Shown in pieces: positions 44,312-56,513 of a stretch of DNA of 64,000 nt (position 1 is the stretch's first letter; every line of letters begins with the position of its first letter). This stretch comes from Lobosporangium transversale (Eukaryota > Mortierellomycota > Mortierellomycetes > Mortierellales > Mortierellaceae): contig NW_019028979.1 in NCBI RefSeq assembly GCF_002105155.1, positions 1,674,001 through 1,738,000 of the forward strand. Direction: 5' to 3'. The notes beneath the pieces are model-generated. The model was not told the DNA's origin. It worked only from the letters and a program-made list of their open reading frames with translations, and ran no database searches. The translations under genes and the position numbers were made by a program.

Positions 44312-46578
44312 GAACATGCATATGGCAAAGCTCACTCTTTTAGCATGACACAGAGCAAAGCAGGAAAGATGAAAAAAAGAGGCGAATATAAAGGACTAGC
44401 ATTTATGTTATGAAGATGATGAAAAAAGGCTATTTCCAGCTTTTGAAAGTATGCGAGATCTTTTTTTCTTCTCATTCAGCGGAAGTGACCGGCATGCTGT
44501 ATCCGTGTGGTTTTCAAATAGATAATATCAATGAATCTAGCAGCCATTTGAAAGGGTCTGCCATATACCAAATGAGCCCACTGGCATACAAGGCAATCAA
44601 ACGAAGTTTAGGGGGCCTTAGGATAAATAAATGCCTAGGCAACAAGAAAGGACGCGTGAAGAAACCTAGAGTTTGTTGGGAAACTACAAAGTTTAATGGA
44701 ACTTAAAATACCTAAGGATACATCCATCAATTTGAAAAATGCTCATTTGGTCGAAGCTTCAGTCTGTAAGTGCAATGACCGCCATTGAAGCAGGATGAGG
44801 ATGGAGGCATCTTCTACAGTGTCCATGATATGGTTATCAACCATCAAGCGACTCCATCATAATCTACGACAACTGTTCGATGCTTATTGGTTTTCCAAAT
44901 CTACCTTAATTTAACCATATTTAGCGGAATTGGATAGCATCCCCTGAATAGCTGCCATCCAGAGGGACTACTTAAAATGGACTGGATTAACTGTATTATT
45001 CAAAACAATAAAACTTGACTGAAAGTCTGTTAATCCTCAAACCATGAGGCGAATAATGTTGCTGAACGCTTCAATAGGATTGTGGCGTGCTTTGGGGCAC
45101 AGGAAAGGCAGCATTGCCTCTTTTGAGCAACGAAGGATATAGGATTTGTTCCTTGAAGGCGAGCTTTTTGAAGCTACGTCTGTTGCTTGTAAAAACATAA
45201 ATGATTCCCGTTTTCCGCATACTTTCAACGCTCCCACAACGAACAGTCGTCTATATGGAGTCCATCTGTCGATCTGTAAGGTTTTAGAGTTAGTCCAGAA
45301 ATCCATGGGCAAAAGATTAGGTAGAAGGCTACAGGAGACGAAAATAAACAGAACTTACAGATTTTTTGTGGGTGTGCCGGCACCCAATGCTTGTGTCTAA
45401 CGTCATGTGCGCCTTGCCTTTGAACACGTCGTGTCGGGGAATCCTTGAGAAAGCTCCAATCCTTGGCTGGGGTCTTCTTAATCTACGTCAGACTGCCGCT
45501 GTCTCTTCGTCTGGGTTGTGTTATAACCGAGTAGATTCAGAGCAAAGCTGGTGGTAGAAATCGTTCCTTTGAGTTTGAACCAAGTTATATCTTTGTTTTG
45601 TGACTGCAGGGAGCATGTACCATGCGATGTCCTCCTTTTGTTCCCTGTAGACATTCCAATATTGCGGTCTCGGAAGGGCTGTCAAGAGGTAGAATGCACT
45701 CTAGTAGCTGCTTGATATCTTCGTTCGCCTAGAGAATGTCAATTAGGGTCTGTTCAGACAGGTACACATACCCAGAAAAGTGAGTATTTTTTCACTTTTT
45801 TGTCCTCCTACAAGGAAAACTCAGCGCAACTCATATCTTCGTTAGTTTTCTCGACATCGAACTATATATAGGGAGTTTGAATAGGGAGCATTTGACTGCA
45901 GAGTATGCATGGAAATACTCTACACAAATTTATACCACTGCATTCCTGTAGTGAATACATGGACAGATTTGACTTGGTGTGTAGGAACTGGTTGTGAAAC
46001 AGGTGATTAAATCCTTGTCAAAAGCAACAACAAAAGTAAGAAAGTGTCTTTTCCTCTTTCTTCTTTTTTATCAGAGAATAGGTTCAGACGTCGTTCTTTG
46101 CTTCAACAACTCCAGTACTTTTGCATTAAAGCAGAGACATTCGTTGGCTCTCAGTTCCGGCATTAATGAAGGAAATAGGAGAGGTGTTATTGTTTGTGCT
46201 TATTGCTTGAAGTAAAAGCTACTTAATCACTCTCTTCTTGCTGCTCAGTGACTTGTTGATGATCTTGCACAGCACTTTGTGTATGGATGGAGAGCAGGAG
46301 CGAGAGAGAGTGCTGGTTTTGGCGGCCGTTTGGTGTGTGTGTGAATTTGATATCGATATCAATTACCAAAATATATGCATGAAGAAATACAGATTTCAAC
46401 ATGATATGCGAACTTACAATACCAGAAGCGAGATAAATACCGACGCGTTTGAGTTTCTTTCCTAGGGATTTGTTATAACTATGGCGAAGCTGTCTGCAAA
46501 ATGAAGTTTACATTTCTTTTGGAGGCTCCGTTAGATGCTTGTCTTTTGGTTCTTGTTTGATTCGAATTGTCTAGAAAA

Positions 46579-46579
<1 letters not shown>

Positions 46580-46611
<32 letters not shown>
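46580..46611. repeat. Poly-A run of 32 bases
   Basis: An uninterrupted A run in the spacer upstream of the 3' end of the Atg22-like gene. Confidence 0.9.
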
Positions 46612-46612
<1 letters not shown>

Positions 46613-46925
46613 GCCGCGATGCAAATTGTGTTTCTACATGTACAGGAATCAAAGAGACGCTTCAGCTGTTGATGCATGTTCGTGAATACCACACAACTAA
46701 CGGTGATTGACGAACAAAAAGGAAACAAAGATTTGTAAAAAAATATTTCTCGCCCCCGTTCAAGACGGCATGTTCAGACAACAAAGAAGCACATCAACTT
46801 TTTGATCAGTATTCTCCTCCTGTTTGCTTACATACATTTTTTTTCACTGTTGGAGTGCCTGTATATCTATTAAGCTTTATTAATTTATAAAAAAAAAGTA
46901 AACCAACAAGGTAGCAAGTAATGGA

Positions 46926-48777
46926 CTAGACATTCTTAGAGATATTGTCCTCTTGTTCTGGCTCTTGAGAATAATTTTCAAACTGATGTGTCATTTTCTG
47001 TTTTTCTGCATTATAAAATGCTGTAGCTTCTGATCGACCCTTTTCCACTATCATTTATATAAAAAAGAGACGATTAAGAAATGAAAAATAGATATCAAGT
47101 CTGTCGAGAGCGAGTCATTGTTCCATCTGTTTCAATTTACCATTAATGAAGAGCAGCATGAAGGCAGGTATAAAGAATTGAGATCCTAGGAACCACCATG
47201 TATGGCGAACGCTTGATCGTTCGATGATGGCGGTACAAACCAAAGGTGCAATCCAGGAGGAGCTAACTGAGGACATCTCATAGAGTGCAAAAAGTTCGTT
47301 TTCATGTCCCAATGGAATAAACTGCGCATAAACCACACGGTTTGAGGAGTAAATGGCTCCTTGGAAAACACCAAAGAATACAGCAAGCATATACAGCTCC
47401 CACCCTTGCTTCAAGCCGATGGGGCAACCCTCAATTAACCCCAAGAGACAATATACTGGGATGAGGCCAAAGAGACAGGAGTTGATGATGACAGTTTTGA
47501 GTGGAGACAGTCCACGTGAGTTTTGTATCCAAATCCAGAAGACGATACCAAGTCCTGCGGAAATGAACTGTATTAGCGCCGCAATAATTAAAGACGAGCT
47601 ATCAAGTTGCAACTGGCCCTGAGCAATAAGGACAACCATATTGGAAGTAGCAAAAAGGCCATCGCCAAGGATCAACCAAATACATAAAAAGGAAAAGAGT
47701 GTCTTGAGTTTCCGAGCCTTTCGGACTGTCTTGACAACGCGTTTATAGCCAAATGTGAGCACATTCGAACCGGGAGGTAGAGGAGGGAACTTGCGTTGAA
47801 CAGAAAACTTGGTATAGAGGCACACAAAGAAAAAAATGTAAACACCAGCCAAAACCAGACAATAACCCACAGTTAAAAGGGAAGAGTTTGTAAACAGAAG
47901 GATAATTGCTATAATGATGGTAAGGAGCAACCCGCCTAAATAGCCAGCGCCAGAAGCGCCGCCTGAAAGAAAAGTCTGGACTTTGACTTTCGCATCAATA
48001 TATTCCTCAGAGTCTTCGCCCGACCGAAGTCTGGCTCGCACAACATCGGGATGGTATTTGGTCAGATTTGGGATCAATGCATCATAAAAATTAAGGGTGA
48101 CATTGTTCAAGATTCCGGCTTTCCAACATTTCGCAATAAAAAATAAAAAATAAAAAAGTGAATTAGTCGAGGGAATATAGTTGTGGGTGAAGGCAGCATT
48201 AGATGCCGCCTAGTGCATTAGGCTTACCAATCACAAAGGTCAAACCGCAGAACCACCAAATTTCAGGTTTCATTGGACTAATAAAGAATAAACATGCCAT
48301 GGCTGATAATGTGGTGCAAAAGGAAACCAATATTTTTTTGGAGATTGAACCATGATCAGCCAAGGCCGAGACACCCAAGGTGACGAATATGGTGCATATT
48401 ACCATCACTACATTCAACATCAAGACATATGACGTGGGTGTCACTCTAATCCAACCGAACGGTACTAGGCATCGGTCACCCACCGGGATATCTGAATCTG
48501 AATCTGGACAGAGAATTGATGGATCCGATTCGAGTCTAGAAGCAGCCCGTGCAACCCCTTGGATTAGAATTGGGAGTAGAAGTGAGGCACAGACATTCGC
48601 CCAAGAGTAATAACCAAAACCGAACAAGAAGAATCCCCAGAGCTCTGATTTCTTGACGAGCTTCTCCTGAATATGTGGTTGAAGGTCGATTTCATTTGCG
48701 GGGTCGTTATAGAAAAGTCGATTGCGAAGTCCTTGCAATTTCGATAGCGGAGGCGACTTTGAAGTGTCGACGGCCAT
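46926..48777 (-). CDS. ATG22: Atg22-like vacuolar amino-acid effluxer
   Basis: Exons on the minus strand: 48777-48228, 48118-47141, 47047-46926; 1650 nt, 549 residues, close to yeast Atg22 (528). The protein has about a dozen membrane spans and belongs to the Atg22 branch of the major facilitator superfamily. Members release amino acids from the vacuole after autophagic breakdown. Supporting blocks: SELWGFFLFGFGYYSWANVC before the first span; AGILNNVTLNFYDALIPNL; AKVKVQTFLSGGASGAGYLGG; FLCIWLILGDGLFATSNMV; FFGVFQGAIYSSNRVVYAQF; FALYEMSSVSSSWIAPLVC; and the terminal VEKGRSEATAFY in the last exon. The second intron acceptor is GGAAAG, less canonical than the others, but it restores the expected frame. 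The gene is divergent from the F-box/WD40 gene across about 900 bp. Confidence 0.88.
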
Positions 48778-49674
48778 CTTCCTTGTGTAATAGCGAGAGG
48801 CTTAGTGACTTCACAACAGAAAAGAAAGAAAGAAAGAAAGAAGGAAAAAAAAAAAAAAAAAAAAGAGAGAAAGAAACAGAGTATTAATGACCACTTGACT
48901 TGGAGGTTGGAGACAAATTTTGTTTTGAATAGAAGGGAGAGAGGTGTCGTGTCCACTCATCTCTATGGTAAGCAAGAGCAATAAACAAACAAACAGAACA
49001 AATGGGTACAAAAGAAAGCTTAGTCTGATAGAACTCGCCCTCTTGTTTCCATTAGAATTGTACAGATTTCATCCGAAAACCATTCACGGTCTTATCTAAA
49101 AGTATGAAATCCTTTACCAGAGCTCCACAAAGCTGACGATGCTTTAGAATAGAAGCAGCATGTCCGTCAAGCATCGAGTGTCAAGCGCCAGTTGTTTGGG
49201 GGTGTGCAGCATGACCTCTCTCCACATTTTAAAGTTTGTCCTCCTTTCTTTGCGCTTGGGTCGCTCCATTTTAAATATCCTAACGCTTTTTTCTGCTGGT
49301 GTAAATAGTCAATCTTTCAGACCTGACAAAGAGTTGAACCGTAGCAAGTGAACCAGTCTACGATTTCTCATCTATGCGTCCTACGCATCATCAGTAACAT
49401 TTGATATAGTATCAATATAAGAGACGCAAATGCATTGTTGATGCTATGCAAAGGACTCATCGGAATGTGTTTTTGAGCCATTTAAAACTAAAACTCTCTA
49501 TCTTTGTGTTTAGAACATGAAGAGCTTGAAAGACGCGTCAGGTCAGCTAGAAAACACGTGGCATGTGCCCACCCTTTATTTTTAGTTTTTGCCCAAGACA
49601 TTTTTCTTACTTTCATACTCTTCATCGTCATTCTTGCATTGCTGACATCACATCTTAACAAAGCATAATATGTC
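48778..49674. promoter_or_regulatory. Divergent upstream region of the Atg22-like and F-box/WD40 genes
   Basis: An 897-bp gap between two opposite start codons. It contains a purine-rich stretch with a poly-A run (about 48815-48875) and a small palindrome ATGCGT-CCT-ACGCAT at 49374-49388 that could be a protein-binding site. Promoter function is inferred from layout only. Confidence 0.4.
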
Positions 49675-52600
49675 ATGTCTTCATCTACTTTCATGGACAC
49701 AAAGGATGTAACATCTATGACATACGACCAAAGCCTCAAAGAATTCTCGGCTCATTTGCCAACTGAAATCATCTTGCTAATTCTTATCCATCTCGATCAC
49801 CGTACTTTTCTCTCCGCCACGCTAACCTGTCGACGGTGGTATTTGCTAGCAAAACGATATCAGCAATATCTCTGGCGACACTTAGCATTACGAGACTACT
49901 CCTTTACGGCTGCGCGTGGTCTATGGAAACTCGGCTTCTTAAAAGATCGCGAGCTTCGCCTGTGCTTTCCTCGGTCTGCGACTGTAGCTGGCAACAAAAA
50001 GCAAGCAGTCGTTTGTAAAGGCGGAGATAGTCAATTACTGAATGTTACGGCTTCCGGCAGGAGCTATCAAAAAGTCTCATCAGAAAAAACAACTCAGCAA
50101 TATTCACCCGTCACTTCTGGATCCAGATTAAATGAGAATGTTTTTTCTGTTCTTGACAATCAGACTGTATCCACATCGGATCAGAAAGGCAAACAGCGAG
50201 CAAACGAATCAATAGAGACTAACGATCAAGGACAGGAAAATATCATGAATCCGGACCAAGATAACTCTAAAAATAATGAAGATAATGTTGAAGAACAACG
50301 ACTGGATCATTACGAGGAGAACTGGAAGGCGCTCTACCAATTGACTAGCAACTGGTATCAAGGGCGTGCCAAGGGCTATTGTCCACTCGTGCTGCCTTCA
50401 ATTACCACACTTTCTTCAGCAACACAGGCACTTTCAGGAAATATCTCTCACTCATCTATTAGCTCAGTGCCCGCTGGATCATCCTCTGAATCAACCTCTA
50501 CATACAACGCAATAAAGCTCCAGTACTATCGTAGATTGTCAACCCCAGCGCAACGAGGCATTTATAGAATTTTAAAGAAAAGAAAGCCATCAGCTGTAGT
50601 AGGCTTGCAACATGAAGGATCAGCACTGACAGCACTAAGTTTAGCAAGGTATCCGAAGCGGAGTTTGATACCAAACAGGATTTGTACAGCGGTTACTGTA
50701 TGTGGCTCTGAAATAGCGCTGATTAGGTCCAACCCTCATTACCGTGAGAAGCGCACAACTGCCCATCAACAAAACCCTATATTTCCTGCAACAGATACCA
50801 ATGGACCCCATACAATAGGAGGGCATGTTCATAGTGCTGGATGGCAACGACCCAATATTATGGCTCAAGACCCTCTCGAACATGATCGCGTCGTCTTTGC
50901 GCTTCGTCATGACAGAAATTCTGATGGGATATTAGATACATCATTAACAACAAACCCACTAGAGGTGCAGGCACCACTCAGTCAACAGCAGCATGTAATA
51001 TATCATGAAGCTGTTGCGCCGACAGGATCATCGGATTTACCGCCTGTTACAAACTCGTCAAGTGCTGAGCCCGCAAATGATATCCTTTGCCATTATTCGT
51101 CGCCCCTTCATTCCCTTCTTGTCACAGGACATATGGATGGTAGCGTAAGGCTCTGGGATATGGCAATTCAAGATCCTGAGCAACAATGCATTCGACATTG
51201 GCAAACTGGAGGACGGCGCCGAGTGCTTTGTGTTGGAATGAATTCTAAAGTGGTGGTCTGCGGCAATGCAGTACGTTATCAATCCTTTATATATTTCTTT
51301 ATATCATTATTATTAATTTTTGCTTTCCAAATTTATACACACTCTATATTTATAACCATATTTTGTTTTAAATTATGGTACTACATATAGGACTCTACGC
51401 TCTGCGTTTGGGATATACACCCAGGGCCGGGTTCATCGTCTTCTTCATATGGTACTATACATTCTGCCTCCTATATTGCCTCAACAGCTCCCCCTGGGTT
51501 GGATTATTGGGTTTCTGGTATTGAACATATATGTGTCGGCGATTCTCTGGTGGCATGTTCCACAGAATTTTCTGGATCAGTGCTTGTATTTTCTTTGGCA
51601 ACAGGAAGCCTGGTTTATGAGATCCCAGGACTATATCAACCTTCGAAAATGTGTATGACAGATTTTTTTTTGCTGACAGGCGGCCGTGGAGCATGGAGCC
51701 AAGGAGAAAGAGCGCGAGGTCGTGGCCAGTATCAACAGCAGCAACAAACAACAGCTCAACGATCCCATCTGCGAGACGCCTGGAATGATTTAGACCAGCG
51801 TTCACACCGAGATGTTTCCTCAATAGAAGAAGATGAGCATATGAGTTGTTGCATCAACGTCTGGGATCTAAGGACGGGCGAAAGACTCTATTCACTGATC
51901 CCACGTTTACCGACACAGAACCTGTACCGGGCTGGAAACATTGCATCGATCCTAGAGAACCTACAACTGGAGGACACTGTTAAAAGGTGCAACAGGAAAT
52001 CGAAAGTTTCGAGTTATGGAAGACATATCCAAACTACAACACACGCGTCAGATATGTCAGTTGGTCAGCACAACCGCTTTACACCCACAGATACCTGGGA
52101 TTCTCGTAACCTTGAGGAGTCAACTCATTTAAATGACAGTGGTGACCATGCTGCCTCTAGTTCAAGCAGCCCTGCAGATGACTCGGCGATAGCGGGTCAA
52201 CAGGTTTGTGAATCCCTCAGGGCTAGAACGCGGCCGTCGCAATCATCTGTGTCTCCGTCAACTTCCATATCAGTACCACTAACACTGTTAGACATTGCAG
52301 TCACAGCCGATCATTCGACACTCGTGGCTACGCTCTGTGAACGGTCTGGTGAGGGCAGAGAAGGCGTGTATTGTTGGGATTTTAGCGGAAGCCGTCTGGA
52401 AGGCTATCATGAACAAGGGTCAGAGATACTAACCGCTATCATGGAAGAAGGCTGTGATAGCGATGACACTAGGAAAGAGTATGATAAAGGAAAAGGGATA
52501 TCGGAGTATCCTGACGATGACAGTGCAATCAAAGAAAGTAATGAGGATGACCTTTACAGCTTTAGTGATGATGAAGTGAACAATAACATGATCATGCAAC

Positions 52601-52767
52601 AAGTTGACTCGAGCACGTTGCGTAGCCTACATCAAGCTCGTATCACTGGGAAGATTTGGATCGGCTGGAAGATGGATGAGCGTGAGTTTCAAGAGCGACA
52701 AGCAGCATACCATAAGCAGAAAAGAAAAGAATCTAAAAAAACAAGCGAATGCGCTCCAGAGAGCTAA
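49675..52767 (+). CDS. F-box/WD40-repeat protein
   Basis: Exons: 49675-51270 and 51391-52767; 2973 nt, 990 residues. The donor is GTACGT and the acceptor ATATAG. An F-box lies at residues 26-70 (HLPTEIILLILIHLDHRTFLSATLTCRRWYLL...YLWRHLALRDY). After a Ser/Asn-rich linker (about 105-215), WD-like blades appear: LHSLLVTGHMDGSVRLWDM, LCVGMNSKVVVCGNADSTLCVWDI, GSVLVFSLATGSLVYEI, CCINVWDLRTGERLYSLI and LTLLDIAVTADHSTLVA. Blades are interrupted by long low-complexity loops, including a Gln-rich one and an acidic C-terminus. F-box/WD40 proteins are substrate receptors of SCF ubiquitin ligases. The target is unknown; the blades are too divergent to assign to Met30, Cdc4 or Fbw7. Confidence 0.85.
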
Positions 52768-52898
52768 ATAAACTTTCTTTCTTTTTTTTTTTTTTCTTTC
52801 TAACAGATTAACATAAACGTTCCGATCTATAATGTTCCTTGCCCGTTAAATGGTTTTACGAGTCAATGGCTATCTGGTTTAGAGGTACGGATTCGGCT

Positions 52899-52931
<33 letters not shown>

Positions 52932-53694
52932 CTCGCAAGTTTGCATACTTTCAGCTACCACATGAGCCATTAATGTTTTAAAAGCGTGTGCGGTCCCCGA
53001 TAGTATTTTATTTTAGTTCTTTAACGCTTCAGGTACTGCGGACAGGAGACAAAGCATTATGTCATAAGTATGTGTCAAGCACACATTCCCTCCCTTCTTA
53101 ACGACAAAATAGGGATTGAAAAGTAGCCAAGTAATGCTCGAGAGTTATAATGGATTGCATTAACGGATCTACTCTTTTGAAGTGACTACACTCAGTGATA
53201 CCATAGTTCGTAGCATCTGTGGGTGCTATAATGAAATATAACAGATTGATTCCAAGGGATTGATTCAGTACATTTAAGCTCAAATTTCAATAACTTCGGT
53301 TATACTAGTTCTCGCATAAAAGCAATATCTTTTTAAAGAGGAAGATAAACAAGCAGTAGGAGTCAGTTATACAGGCGTGTGGTGATGTCGTGTGTAAGGT
53401 TGTGCTGTGCACGTACCATGCCGCACAGAACATGGATTGCAAACTTAATTTTACAACAATAGTGCGGCATAAGAAATCCAGATTGCAATGGGCGTGTCTT
53501 GTGCATTACAAGCTGCCTTCTCTTGTTTGCATTCATGCTCTAGCAGAGGCATTTGGTAGCTTCTCAGATGCGATAATCGAACAAAATCCATGATCTTCAA
53601 AATAAAAGCATTCGTACTCCATTTGACCTCGATTTGGCGGCGTTCGCTCTGTATACGTTTAATGATTTTGTTGCTATTTTGGTGGCAACGGCAG

Positions 53695-53702
53695 TATAAA
53701 AG
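53695..53702 (+). promoter_or_regulatory. TATA box before a pyrimidine tract
   Basis: TATAAAAG followed by a strongly CT-rich stretch of about 60 bp resembles a fungal core promoter. No coding sequence follows; the 104-bp repeats start about 90 bp downstream. It could drive a non-coding transcript. Confidence 0.3.
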
Positions 53703-53790
53703 ACATTTTTTCCCATTTTTCTCTTTCTTCTTCTCTTCTCTTCTCAACTCTTCACACTCTCCCCTTCTCATTTCCCACACAGTTTTATTT

Positions 53791-53998
53791 CGCTGCAGGC
53801 ACCCGCTGGTTGGCCCCAGAGGTGTCCTGTTTTGGCACTCAAGGTATACTCCCAGCCTTGCTTAGTCTCCCCTTTCTCTTTCTCCCTCTCCTCTCGCTGC
53901 AGGCACCCACTGGTTGGCCCCAGAGGTGTCCTGTTTTGGCACTCAAGGTGTGCTCCCAGCCTTGCTTAGTCTCCCTTTTCTCTTTTTCTTCCTCCCCT
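53791..53998. repeat. Tandem duplication of a 104-bp unit
   Basis: Copy 1 starts at 53791 and copy 2 at 53895, both with CGCTGCAGGCACCC. The first 85 positions differ at about four sites; the CT-rich ends are more variable. The period is not a multiple of three, so it is not a protein repeat. Confidence 0.88.
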
Positions 53999-54144
53999 TT
54001 TCTTTCGTACGAGGGGTTTTTTTTTGCATTGTTTTCCCTCGTTAAAAAAAATAAACGGAGCGCGACAAGCCAGACCACCTCCTCGTGGTGCGCTCCGGAC
54101 AACATCTTTTCTTTTCCTTCTGCTGGTTCCAGCTACCACTAGCA

Positions 54145-54178
<34 letters not shown>

Positions 54179-55228
54179 TGGCCAAGCGTCTGGCTCAGAC
54201 TAGTTTATAGTATTATGATAGAAACGTATATCTGAATAAAGTGCCGTGTAAAAAGTGAAAACAAATAAAAAAAAAAAAAGCTTCAGACTCTTTCCTATAC
54301 TTCCATTACAAAAGAGAACTAAGATAAGCTTGGCGCTGTCACCAATCTCAACGTGGGATTCGAATATTCTTGCGATTCTGAATGGTACCACAAATCTCAG
54401 GTGACTTGAATTCGACATTAATTCCATCGAAAACAAAGAGACATTGGACTTCCCTTCCAGTCTCGCTGATATCGCCATACTCATCAGATTGCATTTTTCT
54501 CATGATCTTTGACGCCTTTAGTACTTTCTGTCCTCTATACTTCGAAACACGATACTTAGGATATTGCTGAGTCAACGAAAAAATAAATAAATAAAGGATT
54601 ACATGTGCAATGAAATCCTGTCAGCTAGAACCTCAAATTTTGATCTCCAGACATGAAGACAATCATTTTCCGAGGGTGATCATGTCAGGAACGGCGGGTG
54701 GATAATAAATCCACATCGAAGATTATAGAAAAAAAAATAAAAAATGAAAAAATTATTTAGTAAGAGCATTCGAGTTTGAGTAAATTGGATTTTGAAACAG
54801 CAAAATGAAACTTACAGGCACTTAAGAATCTTAAGTACTTTGTCCTCAACGGACACATTCAGGCAACACCTCATCAAGATATTTTCCATTGATAATACCA
54901 CGATCTGCAATCACCTTTTTTTTTATTTTTTTTTTTATTTTTTTTTTTATTTTTTTATTTTTTTTAAATAGATCACGCCTTTTTCTCTTAATATATCAAT
55001 GCAATTCTGGAGGAATTGTAAAGAAGGGTGATCCTCAAAATCTGCAATGATACTCAATGATTTTGCATCCTCGAGTAAAACTTCTTTTTTTTTTTTTTTT
55101 TTTTTTTTTGATTGACTGAAATGCTCACATGCCCGTTTCAGCATTGTGTTTAAAACACACGACATAGCCACCCTGGTATTTAAGAAATAGAAAACACGGT
55201 TCGTAATTAGTATTGGTAATGTATTAAT

Positions 55229-55355
55229 ATGAGTAGAAACCAGAGGGCCAAGCTTTTTGGTTAGACATTTCAAATATAAATGGTTTACTTAACAAAATTC
55301 TTATAATCGAAAATGACTAACCAAAAAGAGCGACAAGCTTGACCCTCTGGTAGAA
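55229..55355. repeat. Imperfect inverted repeat (about 35-bp arms)
   Basis: The left arm (about 55229-55266, containing CCAGAGGGCCAAGC and TTTTTGGTTAG) is mirrored by the right arm (about 55315-55355, CTAACCAAAAA and CTTGACCCTCTGG). The right arm has about eight extra bases. A 50-bp A/T-rich loop separates them. Confidence 0.75.
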
Positions 55356-55921
55356 ACACGTTAGTTACAGCAAACTTGTAAAACATTACTGGGCGTCTTT
55401 GATCAGGACAATGCCTTTCTCTTTTAGTGGTTGGGCTTCATAGGCTTGGAGGGATTTCACAGCATGATCCAATAGCACAGCATGGACAGGAATTATCATG
55501 GGTGAGGGCACTAGGAAAGTTGTGCTCTTTTCTCCATTCAAATAAGTACGGCATTTGTCTTAGAAACCTGTACATATCGTATGTTTTCATATCCAATATA
55601 TGCATAATTTTATCTTACAATATTAATTAAAGAGATCGTAAGACTGTGCCATGGCTCCTCGGTTATATAGTTCGTTTTTTGCCTTTTATTGGTGGAAGAA
55701 GTTGTTGATGATGATGGCGACGACAAAAACACTGCTGAGGACGATGACGATGATGGTGTTGGTACTGCTGAGAATGATGATGGAGAGGATGATAATGGTG
55801 GATCTGGCGTAAAAGATGTGGAGAGTGAGGAGGTGAGGGCAATGGTCCTGCTAGTTTTTGGTGTAACTTGGGAAATTGGTCTTGTTTCTATTTTAAATCC
55901 AATTTAATATCCAATTTTAAT

Positions 55922-55922
55922 G

Positions 55923-55963
<41 letters not shown>
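55922..55963. repeat. (AAT)n microsatellite
   Basis: A near-perfect trinucleotide tract of about 42 bp. Confidence 0.9.
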
Positions 55964-55965
<2 letters not shown>

Positions 55966-56513
55966 CTCTTTCAGGTTCTTCGGTATATCTTGGACGTAAT
56001 GGGGTTGTTTGGAGTTGAGTCATATAGAGGGCACTATTTTCCCATAGACGTTGAGCGTAGCTTAAGCTTCTAAGGATATCCGTCAAATTAACATTAGTTC
56101 CTTTTAACTTCTCTAATCGATTCAATAATTCGAAAGTAACATATTCATTTATCATTAAAGTACTCTTGATAACTTCACAGTATTTCCAATTCTTTATCTC
56201 TTATTTCATTATAGAAGTAAGTTCCGTTAAGGAAAACAGCCTTTTCTTTCTTCTATCGAAACGAGCGTTGATTACTTTGACATATCGTGATAGGCCTAAA
56301 ATATAGGCACTCAGAAAATTTTTCTGAAGGACCTTGCAAAGCATTACATTCCTGTGGAGCAACTTCAGATCTCTTTTCCATATTAAAAATGATTTGACAG
56401 TAATCAGTAATGTCCATTTTTCATTTTTATATTTATCTTTCATAAATAATGATTTATCCCCTATTTATAAAAAAGCCAATATGGTAAGAATATACATATA
56501 CCACCTCTGCGTT

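Larger units (their letters stand above)
43702..46925. other. Long spacer between kelch copy 4 and the Atg22-like gene
   Basis: No gene is supported in 3.2 kb. It contains the T-rich minisatellite at 43943-44049, a (TA)n tract at about 44285-44311 and a 32-nt poly-A run at 46580-46611. Open frames near 44410-44706, 45037-45312 and 45994-46465 are short, lack domains and overlap on both strands. Confidence 0.5.
54348..56155 (-). other. Possible fragmented hypothetical gene (minus strand)
   Basis: Open minus-strand pieces at 56155-55970 (FELLNRLEKLKGTNVNLTD, QLQTTPLRPRYTEEPE), 55075-54970 (SLSIIADFEDHPSLQFLQN) and 54565-54348 (KVLKASKIMRKMQSDEYGD) have protein-like composition. A CAG acceptor lies just before the last piece and a GTATTA donor ends the first. 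I could not join them in one frame with confidence, and an A run and an inverted repeat interrupt the middle. It could be a diverged intron-rich gene or a relic. No family recognised. Confidence 0.25.
52768..56513. other. A/T-rich region with repeats and uncertain gene fragments
   Basis: It holds a tandemly duplicated 104-bp unit (53791-53998), a poly-A run (54148-54176), an inverted repeat (about 55229-55355), an acidic (GAT)n-type stretch (about 55695-55835) and an (AAT)n tract (55922-55963). Several minus-strand open pieces look partly coding (below) but could not be joined into a credible gene. Confidence 0.45.

Noticed and set aside
44410-45400. Open frames of 80-100 codons on both strands
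   Set aside because: No domains, strands overlap, and no splice or leader context. Too weak to call.
55689-55907. Acidic 72-codon plus-strand frame
   Set aside because: Encoded by a GAT/GAC-type simple repeat; no leader or domain.
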